NCBI GenBank assembly: GCA_021234155.1
Contig: JAJEKV010000041.1
Location: 12,784,689-12,848,688, forward strand
Source of the DNA: Isoetes taiwanensis
Lineage: Eukaryota > Streptophyta > Lycopodiopsida > Isoetales > Isoetaceae
DNA: 64,000 nucleotides
Direction: 5' to 3'
The position numbers and the translations under genes were made by a program. This document shows positions 23,190-34,330 of this stretch, piece after piece (the first letter of the stretch is position 1; every line of letters starts with the position of its first letter). The notes under the pieces were generated by a model, which was given only the letters and a program-made list of their open reading frames with translations, had not been told where the DNA came from and ran no database searches.

Positions 23190-26100
23190 AAGAAAGAACT
23201 CGAGAACAGAGCGGGATCATAAAAGGCGTAAAGGAAAAGAAAAAGGGAAGCTAAAGAAGAATTGCAAAAAATTGCATCAGCGGCCGGAGAATCCACCGAG
23301 CGGCCTCTACTAAGCGTCGGATGGTGTTGAAATTAATATCTTCATTTCATAGCATCACTAAAGGCTTGGGTCTAACAGCTGATAAGAAAGAGGTTTTACG
23401 AATTTTTACGGAAGATGACACAATGGGCGTACTTGGTGGTGAGCTGAAAGATTTACAAACCAAAAACATTGTGGTCACAGCAACCTCGGGCTTCCATTCA
23501 ACTTGTGAAGAAGTCTAACAACAATGGCGGTTTAGCGACCAAGAGTAGTTGCCTTGCTATGGCGTAAAGAGGAAGCATTAATACGAAAGTGCTAATCACA
23601 ATCGGTGCTTTCGAGGAGTTTTAGTAGCTAAAAGCTTGGATGTTCATCTAGGAATCTTACAAAACAAAATTGAAGAAGGAAAGAATGGATTGCAAAGGGA
23701 AATGGGTTTTGTACAAAAGAGTTAGAAGGCGGATGCAATTCCCAATTACGTCATAGAACTTGTGCAGCAATTTTGGACCCGCTTGATGGGGTCTCTCAAA
23801 TGCAAAAGGATGTTAAGTTGAAAAGATTGGAGCAAAAATGTAAGAGAGGATCATGCCACTCACTATCACGGAAGAATCCGCAGGATTATTTCATTTCTTC
23901 ATCTTCACCACATTTTTTATTGTTAATGTGGTATGTTGTATATGGTTAGTGATTGCTTGTGATACGTGGTTGGTGTGGTTAGTGATTGCTCGTGGTGTGT
24001 GGTGCCTATTAATCTTTGTGATATATGATATGTCTTTGCCTAGTGTGGTGGTGAGGCACGTGGTGTAAAATAAATGATGTAAATATATGCTTTGTGGTGC
24101 CTAGTGTGGTGAATAACATGATGTAAAATACATGCTGTAATATATGCTATGTGGTGCCTAGTGTGGTGAAAAATATGGTGAAAATAAATGCTCTAAATAT
24201 ATGCTTTGTTTGTGGTGCCTAGTGTGGTGAATAACATGGTGTAAAATAAATCTTTGTATATATGCTATGTGGTGCCTAGTGTGGTGAATAACATGGTGTA
24301 AAATAAATGCTGTAATATATTCTATGTGGTGCCTAGTGTGGTGAAAATATGAGTGTAAAATAAATCTTTGTAATATATGCTATGTAGTGCCTAGTGTGGT
24401 GAAAAATATAGTGTGCAATAAATTATATATTATATGCTTTGTAGTGCCTAGTGTAGTGAATAGAGGTGTAAGATGAATATACATATATATATGCTATGTG
24501 GTGCCTAGTGTGGTGAAAAATATGGTGTACAATAAATTATGTATTATATGCTTTTGTGGTGCCTAGTGTGGTGAATAGCAGTGTAAGATGAATATACATA
24601 ATATATATACTATGTGGTGCCTAGTGTGGTGGAAAATGTAGTGTGCAATAAATATGCGATCACCTTGTTATCTTCCTTGCGAGTTGCAATTGTTGAGGAA
24701 ATTCAAGGCCGGAACATCTAGTGTTATGATCAAGCAGAGGATGTTTGAAAAGCTGAAACCATGGTTTGTTGTAAAATTAAAGGACTTCAATAGTTCTTTG
24801 TTGTATATACCATGTTAGAATCACGGATGCTAATAGATGGCTTCAATAGTATGAGAACTAAAGCACCCAAAAAGCTGCAAGCTGCACTTGTCAACTTTTG
24901 GTCAGGACATATATATGGTGAATCTTGGAAATGAAATACAAAATAAGTAGCACAAAAGTGCGTGGCGGGGAATCTTATGTGAAAACTAGCTTCCAACCTT
25001 ACAATAAGAGGAATGCGTGCGGGTGAGTGTAAAGTGTGGGATTAAGAGTTCCCTATCTGCCCACATGAACAATCTAGTGATGATGGCATGGTGAAGTGGA
25101 AATACCTAGAACTATGAAAAAAACGTATTGAGAGATGGCGGCAAAGTCTAAGCTCGTTCACCAACACAATGAAGCGCAAGTCTTCCCCGGTGAACAAAAT
25201 GTTGGAGAAGCTTCCAAAATTTCCTTTTACACAACTTTCCAGATATAAGTGGCGGCGGGGCCGATACAAAGAACTCCTTGATAACTTGCACGGAGATGCT
25301 TACCTATCCGTGGTTGACTTATGAGAGAATTATACTTTTAAAGAGCGAGAATGAAGTTCGATCCATGCGTTGGGTCAACAACAGGATAACTATATTTGTT
25401 CAAATAACCTATCGGGTTGATCCAGGAGCGAACACCATTGAGAAGGAAACACACTACTATGATAGGGAACATGACACACTTTTTGTTCAACATTGTTTTA
25501 TGAAACATTTTGAGTACTTAAAAGCGAAGGCAATGTCCCCAAAAGCGGCACTATGTATTTTTGGATAGTCTTTGCATCACAATTCAAAAGCAGCGAGTCA
25601 TTTTATTTTGTTGGAAGATGCGATTTGTGATACGAGAGGGTCAACATGATGTGGAACTTCTTTGGATCAAACCATGGAAAAGGTGAACATGATGGGAAAG
25701 CGTGAGAATTGAAAAAGATGGATCTGAGGTCTCTACGGCTAAACATCGACATTAAACTAGATAATGCCCATGATGTGGTGAAAATTGCGAGAGAAACAAT
25801 TTCAATGTGGTACATTGTCGGTGGTGAAAATGGAAGAAAAGTTAGGAATATACGGGAAATAAAACACGAGGATATCAACGGGGAAAAAGGCTTGGGGTCT
25901 TGAGACAATTCCGAAACGAGGCAAATTCATTATTCGGTCCATGGATTACGACATAGGAAATCCAACAACCATGACTACATACAGAAAGCTATCATGTTTT
26001 CTAATTGTTTTGGATGGAAAATGAATGGAACCTGTAGATGTTGGACGAACCATCCTCCAATGTTCATGCGGATGTGGAAGAGACCCGAAGTCTACCAGGC

Positions 26101-26540
26101 CACTATACTCAACCTTGGCAAATGTACTTGCGGAAGCACTTAGAAGAGCGACTTTGCGATTCTTTTGCACCTAAAGGGAATGAGGAGGATTACGTATTTT
26201 GGATATTGCTATGCACCAAGCCAAATTGAAGTTGAAAATGACTTCAAGCGAGCGGAAACTTGTTTATGAGAGGTGAAACCGTTGTGGAGGGCATTTACTA
26301 TAGAAAGAAGCCTCGGTCAAAAGGTGATGTATGAGTTGTTGACAAAGCGAGCCAAAGTCACTTGTATTCTCTACTCAAATTTGTGCTATTCAGGTTCCCA
26401 TCACGGCCGAGATCAAAAAAGGTTTTCGAAAGCGTTTCTGAGGCTAGACCAGGCGGATGAGGAAAAATTCTAGAAAACTTGCCGAGGTTTTATCGATGAA
26501 GATAGCATGTCAGGATGAAGAATAGTTGAACACATTCTTA
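23190..26540 (+). pseudogene. Locus I: uncharacterised transposase-like protein (DFSENY / SDG / HGKG family), broken
   Basis: Coding blocks in order and in shifting frames: GLGLTADKKEVLRIFTEDD (23360s); ADAIPNYVIELVQQFW (23730s) then VSQMQKDVK (23790s); after a minisatellite, SVMIKQRMFEKLKPWFVVKL (24720s); YEKNVLRDGGKV and KLVHQHNEA; VVDL(stop)ENYTF (25305-25335), where the expected D-F-S-E-N-Y Ser is a stop; a clean 96-codon stretch with WVNNRITIFVQITYRVDPGA and EHDTLFVQHCFMKHFEYLKA; then QFKSSESFYFVGR and MMWNFFGSNHGKGEHDG (25575-25690); and KLSCF near 25985. From memory this order matches large uncharacterised proteins of animals and non-seed plants. I know no name or function. Conserved D, D and HD positions suggest an RNase H-like/DDE fold; that is inference. 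Frameshifts and stops make this copy inactive. Locus II (45791-49083) is a relative. Confidence 0.7.
24038..24655 (+). repeat. Minisatellite, about 11 units of 56-62 bases
   Basis: The unit carries GTGGTGCCTAGTGTGGTGAA, then an AT-rich part (ATATGGTGTAAAATAAAT...TATATGCTATGT). The core recurs near 24038, 24098, 24157, 24219, 24275, 24332, 24390, 24448, 24504, 24561 and 24619. It lies between two coding blocks of locus I, so it is intronic or an insertion. Confidence 0.9.
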
Positions 26541-26929
26541 CAGGTTAGGAAATGATTCAAAATTTTGAATATATATTTGTTGTGTCTTGCCTTGTTTAGG
26601 AATAATATAAAAACTCAATTCCATGCTCAATTGTATTTTTTTTTTTTTTGAGTGAATGGGGTTTTTCATTAATTATAGAAAAAATACAACATAGTGAGTG
26701 AGCCTTTATAGGTAGGCTACTCATGATAAAAGCATGCAAATAAATACAAATGAAGTAGATTTGTTTGAAAGCACATAGCAATGTTTATAATAATACTTGA
26801 TAGTAGTTGTGATATGTGTTATCTTTTACCTGCGAGTGAAAATGGAACAATTCTAGGAAAAAGATGTAGATGTTAATAAGATCTTGAAGTTATATGCAGA
26901 TCGTTTCTTGTCAAAAAGGGAGAGGTGCA
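26541..26929. other. Gap with T-rich tract
   Basis: No gene seen. A run of T residues at about 26637-26650 is followed by GAGTGAATGGGG and AT-rich sequence. Confidence 0.4.
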
Positions 26930-26931
26930 AG

Positions 26932-27290
26932 TCAATGATGTGGAAGAGTGGGGTGATTTGTGTGGAAATGGTAGGTGTTTAGGAATTCATGGTGAGCTCG
27001 GATTAAGCTGAAGTATAAAAGAGTGTTGCCATTTCCCAGTTTAAGCTTCGATAATCGGCACGCATTGGTAGTGGACATCAAAATTATCAAAGTGCCATAT
27101 GCATCGCGGGCACCTGTGATGATAATAGCATTCCACCTAGTACTCAAAGCTGGCGTCATCATTCTTACATTTGTTGCTTTCCATGAACCACCATATTTGA
27201 TGCATAAGATATGTGCCTGCTGAGAATTCTATAGCCCATTCTAGTTCATCATCGGGGATATCAATTATATCTATATCTGTGATGCCCTAA
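26932..27290 (-). pseudogene. Minus-strand coding remnant, possibly Ulp1-like
   Basis: Reading the minus strand gives DIDIIDIPDDELEWAIEFSA, HQIWWFMESNKCKNDDASF, then WHFDNFDVHYQCVPIIEA and TGKWQHSF, with one stop and a frame change. The W-H...(I)IEA.TGKWQH pattern is reminiscent of the segment around the catalytic His of Ulp1-type (C48) cysteine proteases, but the match is weak. No domain is complete. Confidence 0.3.
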
Positions 27291-27459
27291 GCGTACTGTC
27301 CACATGTCATGAGTGTATTGAATATAAGTGTACCAATCTGCGCCTAGGAACAATCTATATTACTGGGTTCCTTTGAAGTTCCAATGTCTGCTAAAAGGTT
27401 CCTCATGTAATCTCTACGAATATAGGCGTATATTTGTGGGGACTACGGATTGTTGGTAT

Positions 27460-27996
27460 TCAAAATCTGAAGGCAAATTGCTTTCGTCCAGAGATGCTTT
27501 CGACCCAGGTAGTCTCGGAAATAGAGGAAGCTGGTACACCATTAGCATCCAATCTTGCGAGTTTGAGATCCTCTTTGATCGGAGAGAGTGTATCGGTTTG
27601 GAGCAAAGTAGCTGTTGGTTCATATCTTTTGACGAGGATCTTGGGATCGAGATGGAATGCATAGCTTGAGGAGTAGGCGTCCTTTGAGCAGCGAGGAAGG
27701 AGCATGAAATTGTGAAGGAAGCGAAAAGAAGAATTTGAATTTAGGGCTGGCAGGGCCATGTAAAGTTTATTTTTTTTGGGAAAATTAAGCCATATAAATT
27801 TCACCACATGTGTCACCACATGTTTCACCACATGTTTCACCATGTGTTTTTCACTTTGTGTCTCTTCCCAGAGGCGAGAGATCAAACAGCTTGACTTTCC
27901 ACTTGAAATGCTTTCCTTTTCATAAAGTCTCTCGGTCCCATCAATTCCTCTCATCATCCTTTGGTGACCGTGTGCGAAATCATTATGGGATGGCAA
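27460..27996 (-). other. Long open frame of uncertain status
   Basis: An open frame of 178 codons on the minus strand. The downstream 95 codons (from MALPALNSNSSFRFLHN) have a plausible organelle-targeting composition. The upstream part crosses a TTTCACCACATG repeat (about 27799-27850) that produces a KHVVKHVVTHVV string, which argues against coding. No family recognised. Confidence 0.2.
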
Positions 27997-28900
27997 AAAT
28001 TAATGACCTCGGGCAACCCAAAAGCCCGAGTGCCATTCTTCTTGCTCTCCGGCCAGAGTTTACGATTTTGATTCTGATTCTGATTCTGATTTCTGATTTA
28101 CAGCAGCTACTTCCCGCGGACATGGCCAACTTCACCTCTTGGATCCTGCAAAATGATGGAGTGCGGAATGGGACAATGTCACGAGAGAAGAAGAGCCCAT
28201 GATACCTAAGCGTCTTTGTCCGATTTTCACCATGCGAAATGGATGAACATTCTCGAGAACAGAAATTTCTCTATACACCGGATGAGAATATGACCCGCGA
28301 AATGTTGAAAGCTCTCGGGGAGGATGGTTGTACACCAAACCTCCCGGATCTCTCTCAACTTTCTCTGCTTCCAGAGAATTTTTACACACCGGCATCTTTG
28401 GCCTATTCCTCCCTACTATTGACCCGGGATGCGGGGTTTGAAACCTTTTACGCTTAATGGCTACCAAAACTTTACGCTAAACGGAGTTACGCTTTTGTTA
28501 TGATAGGTTGTTTCTGAGGAGGAACAATTCCTTCACTTGGGGGATATGTTCTATCATCACAAGGGCTTGCGGGGATGCACATGGAGAAAAGCTGCTATTA
28601 CATTTGGTAACGCTTTGCACCATTATGATTTTTTGCTTTCCCTCGAATGGAATGAAATAGGCTAGCAAAGCTGACCCGGTGTGTAGCGATCACGGTGGTC
28701 ATAGAAGATGGCGAGGAGGAGGCGGACCCGGATCTCTTTTTGATAGATGCAGGAATGAAAGCAAGTGTATATACAAAATTTTGTTGCTCATATGTCATAA
28801 AAATGTTTAATAGAAATCACGGCTTGTAATAAAATGTAACCTTATGTAATCATTTTATATGTTTAATATAAATCTTCACTCTTCAATCTCTCCTTTGTTT
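27997..28900. other. Unrecognised, partly open sequence
   Basis: Open stretches on both strands (113-128 codons at most, about 27810-28467) with no recognisable domain. A short GATTCTGATTCTGATTCTG run at about 28070 would encode DSDSDSD. I cannot assign a gene. Confidence 0.25.
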
Positions 28901-28902
28901 AA

Positions 28903-29740
28903 TTGGCGGTGAAAGTGACACATAGAAAAATTACATTAAGGATGAAGCGAATGGGACGGAGAATCATTGGAAATCATCACATCAAATGCAAGGTCAATCA
29001 TTCAAAAGCTTTGTTTGTCTGCGAGGAAGCATTGGAAACCCTAAATCTAGTTTTGCATCACCGAGACATTGGCTTATCCCAATCCGGCTATGGCGGAAGA
29101 AAGCGAAGAGGAGAACACGAGCACAAACAATTTCGCCCGTTCAAATGCGATTAAGCATCGGTAGGACTTATCTTTGGACAAATAAACCAGAGAGCGGGCC
29201 GGATATTAGAGGCGGAGGAGGACCCATGAATTCCAAGGTATTCTAGGCTTAAAACATAGGTTAACTCGATGGGCTTAAAGAATTAGAAAGCCAAAGCGTT
29301 GATAAGCGATTTGCCTTTCTTTGTAGTAGATGTTGTTTTTCACGATGATGTTGTTTACGAATCACGGTCGGGGAGACTTAGCTGCTGGTGCGGCCGGCGG
29401 AGTTCTGGGGTGGCGTATGATTACGAGGATGAGTTAGCGACTCTCTCCATGCTTGAGGAGATGATATATTCATCCAACTAAAACGAAATGATCCATGGCA
29501 CCATTAAAAAAGTGCTCAGGCCAGGCGGATGCATGGAGACACAACAACGAGACAATACTTTATGAATCTGTATCATAAGTGGGGCGGCTTGAAGCTCATG
29601 TTTTAGTGTTGCTGGATTACACCAACTATTATTGAGGAAAACTTGATGAAATCTTGAACATGTTGGAAGAAGAAGAATCTGAATCTCACAATGCGGGGGA
29701 TCCCGATTGAGGCCCGATAAGCGTATGTCATCATTAACCT
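28903..29740 (+). pseudogene. Companion-gene remnant, copy I (function unknown)
   Basis: Coding-like plus-strand sequence in several frames: EEALETLNLVLHHRDIG, then EEDP.IPRYSRLK, then NLYHKWGG and EAHVLVLLDYTNYY. The last blocks align at DNA level with the minus-strand gene at 49344-49870, which reads GDPRVRRYSILKHA, NLYHKWQQKREAHVLLLLDF. No known domain was recognised. The two copies sit near the two transposase-like loci, which is why I call it a companion gene. Frames are broken by stops. Confidence 0.4.
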
Positions 29741-29913
29741 CTTCAAAACGGCTATTATTATATCTCTAATGCATTTTTGATAATACTAGAAGCTTCGGGT
29801 TATAATTTTCCTGATTTTTTTGCATACTTCATTTCATAAAAGTATGAACTATTCTGGGGTATGGTAGATTTCCATGTGTATTTTCTCCTTTGAAATATAA
29901 AAACAACATTTGC

Positions 29914-29980
29914 ATCACCACAGCTTCACCACCGGTTTTCACCACATTTTCTCACCCAGCTTTCACCACAGTTTTCACCA
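29914..29980. repeat. TTTCACCACA short repeat cluster
   Basis: Five imperfect TTCACCAC words in 67 bases (CATCACCACA, TTCACCACC, TTTCACCACA, TTTCACCACA, TTTTCACCAT). A similar cluster is at 27799-27850. They are the complement of the GTGGTGAAA words in the minisatellite at 24.0-24.7 kb. Confidence 0.7.
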
Positions 29981-29984
29981 TAAT

Positions 29985-30400
29985 CAGCCCGGGGCATTGA
30001 CCATTTTTGACCCGGTCGGAAAATGGAATGGCTCTCAATTCTGATAGTATCTTGGGCGATTTTGGTGACGGCAATATGGATCCCAAATTAGGTCCACAGA
30101 TTGATATGAGGCCAAAATTCATTAAGCTGCGCTTTTGTGCAAAAGATTCTTGCAAGGCCACTAACTTTTTGCTTGAGGGAATTGTGTTTTTCTTTTAGGT
30201 TTCTTTTGAACTCTATTTCTTTTTTTTAACTTGAGCCATCCATCTCATATTTTTCCTATTTCTTTGGTGGTTACCATATTTTGTTGAGTGTGTAGATCAT
30301 AGATTACGCACCTTCAAAATTCCTTGTTTGCATTTTATAATTAATGACAAAAAGTTCGATAAGCGACGGTTGACTAGCGAGTGGAAACTGGAGAACGGTT
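29985..30400. other. Intergenic, no gene seen
   Basis: AT-rich; a 63-codon open stretch at 30007 shows no recognisable domain. Confidence 0.35.
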
Positions 30401-31140
30401 AAAAGCAAACAAGTTCTATTGCAAAACAAGGACTATTGCAAAACAAGTTGCGTCATTAATGAAAAGCCTTTACAAAGAATAGTCACAAGGGACTATTGCC
30501 GAAAAAAATTGAAACGGGGATTACAATACAAATCGCAAAACTGTACTGCAGGACCCCATCTTGGGCTTTGCTTGGGTGCGTCACCGGCACATGCATCTTC
30601 ATTTAGAGGTAAACCAAAATTAAAAATACACTTTGCAAAGCGCACCCCTTTCGAGCACCACGCCAGGCATGCATCCGGTAAGAAATTTGTAGGCACCAAC
30701 CACCACGCGGCGGCTCTGTGGGGAGCGCGGATCTCCGCGGGGAATGGCAGAGCTGAGGCGTAAAGTATTCTAGTCGCCAGTGAGCAGGCTGAGAGTGAAG
30801 GGGAGATGGCGGGCCCGGAGTGGGGGAAGGTGGGGAGATGGTGAATAGGCGATGGGGGCTGAGGAATGGAGTAGGAATGAAGGCTGCGGGGAATTTTGGG
30901 GGCAAAGGGATTACGGAAATCGGTAGGCATTCATATAGATTTTGGGGAATATGAAGGCGAAGAGGAAAGGGCGTTTGCATGCGTACTTACCTAGGGGCTC
31001 CAACATACCGCGATAAAAGTCAAGCATGCCACATGAGCCGAGAGGTATTAGGAAAAGGAAATGCTGTGGTAATGCTTGTATAGATACTTTTATGAATATA
31101 AGGGAGTTTATTTGCATTCTCATTTTTTTATCCTTAGGTT
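30401..31140 (-). repeat. Dispersed repeat shared with 50.95-51.06 kb
   Basis: On the minus strand, about 30985-30855 (ATGCAAACGCCCTTTCCTCTTC ... CCGCAGCCTTCATTCC) resembles plus-strand 50950-51062. The complement of 30493-30980 is GC-rich and open for 125-145 codons, Pro/Ser-rich, with no recognised domain. At 30410-30490 there are repeated GGACTATTGC words. Confidence 0.5.
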
Positions 31141-31199
31141 ACTGGAAATTTGTACTTGAATGTTGAATGAATTCCAAGGTATAAGCTGGATTAAGATTA

Positions 31200-31640
31200 A
31201 GAGGTGCACAGAAGGCACAGTGGGCATAGCTATGGGTGAGATCAAAAGGCACTAAGGCACAGTAGAAACATGCATTTTTTTTTAGAAAGCAGGCTGTGTG
31301 AGCTAAAAACGAAGAACTTCAAGAAATTTACAAGGCACAAATTTACACAAGACACAAAGCCGTACAAATTGTTACTACGGATTAAACAAAGGCGCAGGCA
31401 CGGATTCTGATCGGCACAAGGCCATCATATGTTAAAGCGGAAAATGCCGAATATGATTAGAAATTTACACAAGGTTCAAAAAGGCACAAGGCCATGCTTA
31501 TATTCAAAGGCACTAAGGCCATCATATATATTACAAAGAGGCACTAAGGCTGTATCACAAGGGTGAGTTCACAGGGGGTGGATCAACAAGGGGGTGAGGA
31601 TCAAATGAAGGCACTAAGGGCCTATATATACCAAAAATGG
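31200..31640 (+). repeat. Degenerate AAGGCACTAAGGC / AAGGCACAAGGC repeat field
   Basis: The words AAGGCACTAAGGC, AAAGGCACAAGGCC and ACAAGGCACAAA occur about ten times at irregular spacing, with CCATCATAT repeated between some. No coding signal. Confidence 0.6.
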
Positions 31641-31787
31641 TTTTTTAAAAAATACAAAGGCACAAAAGGCGTAGGCAACTTGATCAAAAGAAAAAAAAGA
31701 AAAAAGGTGGCTTCCGGGGACTTCAAGCTTCATCGGCAGAAAAAGTGAAGAAAATTAGTTTAGAATGTAAAAAGAAAGCAAAATCCA

Positions 31788-32290
31788 ATGCATGCATGCT
31801 ACTTACTTTCTGCGAAAAATTTTGGAGTTCGAAAAATTTTTACGTTCTTAGTCTTCTTCTTCTTCTTCTTCTTCTTCTTTGGTCTAAGTGTTCCTCCATT
31901 TCATTGTCGGAATCTTGAGAATCAATTTGCTCATGGGAGAAATCCGGATGAGTCGAAGTGGGAGGAGGATTCCTCCTCTTCAGCTTCGAAAAGTCGAGCT
32001 TTGAGAAAGAAGATGAATCGAAGGAAGAGCTCGAGCTCCCGGGGCTCTCATGTTGGGGCTCTGAGGGGGCTCCTGCAAATGAAATTTGGCCAAGATCCTA
32101 TGCCATAAGCGGCAGGACGTATTGCCAAAAAGCTGGCGATTCCGGTGCCAAAAAGGGCGAGGGAAGCGAAGGAGGAGAAGCGAGGAAATGGAGGGAGAAG
32201 CGGCGGCCTTTCGACATTAAATGGTGGGCGATATTTCTCCCTCCCGACCGCATAGCATATAAAGGCTGGCGTAAGGGAGGTAATTCGTGA
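31788..32290 (+). other. Uncertain open region with (CTT)n microsatellite
   Basis: A CTT/TCT trinucleotide run occupies 31852-31879. Two overlapping frames stay open for 106-110 codons (Ser/Glu/Lys-rich, ending AYKGWRKGGNS) without any recognised domain. Composition bias explains part of the openness. Confidence 0.3.
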
Positions 32291-32579
32291 AATGATTTTT
32301 AGGATTTCGTACCATTAGTATCTTAATCGTAATGATTTAGTAGGATCTGAATAATTACCTCGTCTTGACCATAATTTTATTTTCTAAAAAAATATATATA
32401 TATCTATCCCGAAATGGCCATTCTTTTGGACACCAATCATATTATGTTGACGTGGCACTTGTTTAGTAATTTTAGTTATAATTAGCTAGTGTAAATTGAT
32501 TGTTGACTTCAATTGTTGACTTCGGCTTCACCAAACATGTTGGTCAATGAAAGTCAAACATGTAACAAAGGTCATGTAA

Positions 32580-32810
32580 AGGCTCAAGCATGCCAAGGTG
32601 GCTCAAATATGCCACCTGGGCTCCAACATGCCAAAGGTGGCTCAAACATGCCACCTAGGCTCAACATACCACCTAGGCTCCAATATGCCGCGTAAGCTCA
32701 ACATGCCTATGATTCACCACATGATTCACCACATGCACCACATGATTCACCACATGCACCGGTTGCATCACCACATCTATCCACGACATGTATCACCACA
32801 TTGTCATGAA
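32580..32810 (+). repeat. Short tandem words: ATGCCACCTAGGCTC and ATTCACCACATG
   Basis: From 32580 the sequence repeats GGCTC(A/C)AA(C/T)ATGCCA(C/A) about six times, then GATTCACCACATG / CACCACATG about six times to 32800. Just upstream, 32543-32571 (GTCAATGAAAGTCAAACATG...) is repeated at about 50441. Confidence 0.7.
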
Positions 32811-33140
32811 TCTTTGAATACATCAATTTCTTACGGAGATTTGAACTCCACCCCGGTGTTACTCACGGTCAGCGGAAAAAGTCTATTGTATACAATAGTA
32901 TACAACAATGTACATTAGAGTGTCAATGAAAAGAATAGGTTACAAAGAATAACCTCTTTGGTTACAATAATACAAACATGTGATTACAAGTAAAGATCTA
33001 TTGATCTGTCAACCCGGCTTCATTACTAGAGCAAGCGTGCTTCACAACATCAATCATCGTTACGGCGTGTCCAGCATTTCGCCACTGAAATTGGTACACC
33101 ACCGCAACAAACATATCCGGCCTCACATTGGATGAGTAAT
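32811..33140. other. Intergenic, no gene seen
   Basis: AT-rich; contains TATACAATAGTATACAACAATGTACA near 32888. No coding signal. Confidence 0.35.
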
Positions 33141-33149
33141 ACCTTCAAA

Positions 33150-34330
33150 TTCTGAACTCACCTTGCATTGGGATAGTATGTCCAGAGTCTGCATTCTTTG
33201 CGACCACAACTTTCTTTCAAAGACACATATAGCGGGGACCACCGACCCGACAATCCCGGGTGAGTGGGGAACTTGTAATTTTCTTGTAAGCGCGGCTTTT
33301 ATGGTGCTTAGAATTTTGTGTTTGCATCCTCAACAAAACTCATGACAGGCTTCCGGAGCCTTGTACATTTCTAAATTTTGTCAAATGGGTACACACAGGC
33401 GACATTTAGTGACCTCCAAGACCTATAATGACATGCTTGTCGGTCTTTCGCGATAACATCTTTGTGAGGAATGGTACATTCGAAATTGCAAGTTGAGGGT
33501 TCAACAGTTTGTCCTTTGAAGCAAGCGTTCGTTAAAACTGTATTGTAAAATGAAGCGGATCCATGAAATGGAACCTCTCTTCCCATGTCATGCTTGATCG
33601 CAGTGGTGCATACACATGAAGTCCAAGGTCTAGTAAAACAAGATGATTTAAGAAACAACAGGGAAGACTTCAAATGCGAGGTTGTTTATATTAAATTACT
33701 AACCTCATGAAGAAATGGACTATCCTGTCACTGAACCAATCCCTACTTTTCTCCAATATTCTGATTGCCTCTTGATTAAGCACAAAGAGGCTCCTGCTGT
33801 CCTTTTTAAACACTTCAAATTGTGGCAAGTGTTCTGGTCGGATGCCTCTTAACACTGCCAGTCCTCGTGCTGGTGGTGTAAGTTTTACATTGACAAATGG
33901 AAGATCATTGAAAACCTTGAGGAACATTGGAAATAGCCGAAATGAACAATTGAAGTAAAACTACGTTTATATTAAAAAAGTCAAGAGGTTACATCATATA
34001 CACAATAATATTTCTAGGCTTTAGTTCTATATTTTTCATCATATTAATACAAATTTGACTCTCATATTCACATTTTGTTGCTTTACACATAACTTTGCAC
34101 ATTCCACATAACAGCAACCCCACGAAAGACCAAACCTTTAGATCGTTCATGAAAATGCCATCTACTATGTGGGGCTCCGGTTTTTTGGACCGGATCATGG
34201 TGTTTGGCTCATTGAGGTACCCTTGTATCTGTTGTCATCAATGAGAAGCATTCTCTTTTTTGAAACTTGAAAATTGGCCGTGGAGACCTTTTGAGGTGCT
34301 TCAAAAATTGGCTTCCAATTGTTAAATAAA
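33150..34330 (-). pseudogene. Multi-exon minus-strand gene remnant with Ulp1-like (C48) start block
   Basis: Successive minus-strand pieces: NWKPIFEAPQKVSTANFQVS and KRMLLIDDNRYKGTS (34330-34210); FNDLPFVNVKLTPPARGL and RPEHLPQFEVFKKDSRSLF to LEKSRDWFSDRIVHFFMR (33915-33705), ending at a GAG/GTTAGT donor; after a 75-base intron, an exon with KHDMGREVPFHGSASFYNTV (to 33371). W-F-S-D-x-I-V-x-F-F-M-R followed by a SFYNTVL block matches the start of Ulp1-type SUMO/peptidase domains, which plant transposons often carry. The catalytic Cys part was not found, so this is truncated or diverged. Function uncertain. Confidence 0.4.

Noticed and set aside
24038-24655. CRISPR array
   Set aside because: The repeats have no unique spacers of constant size and the sequence is a plant nuclear minisatellite.
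27460-27996. 178-codon frame as a real gene
   Set aside because: Part of it is a TTTCACCACATG repeat and no domain is visible; kept only as a low-confidence entry.
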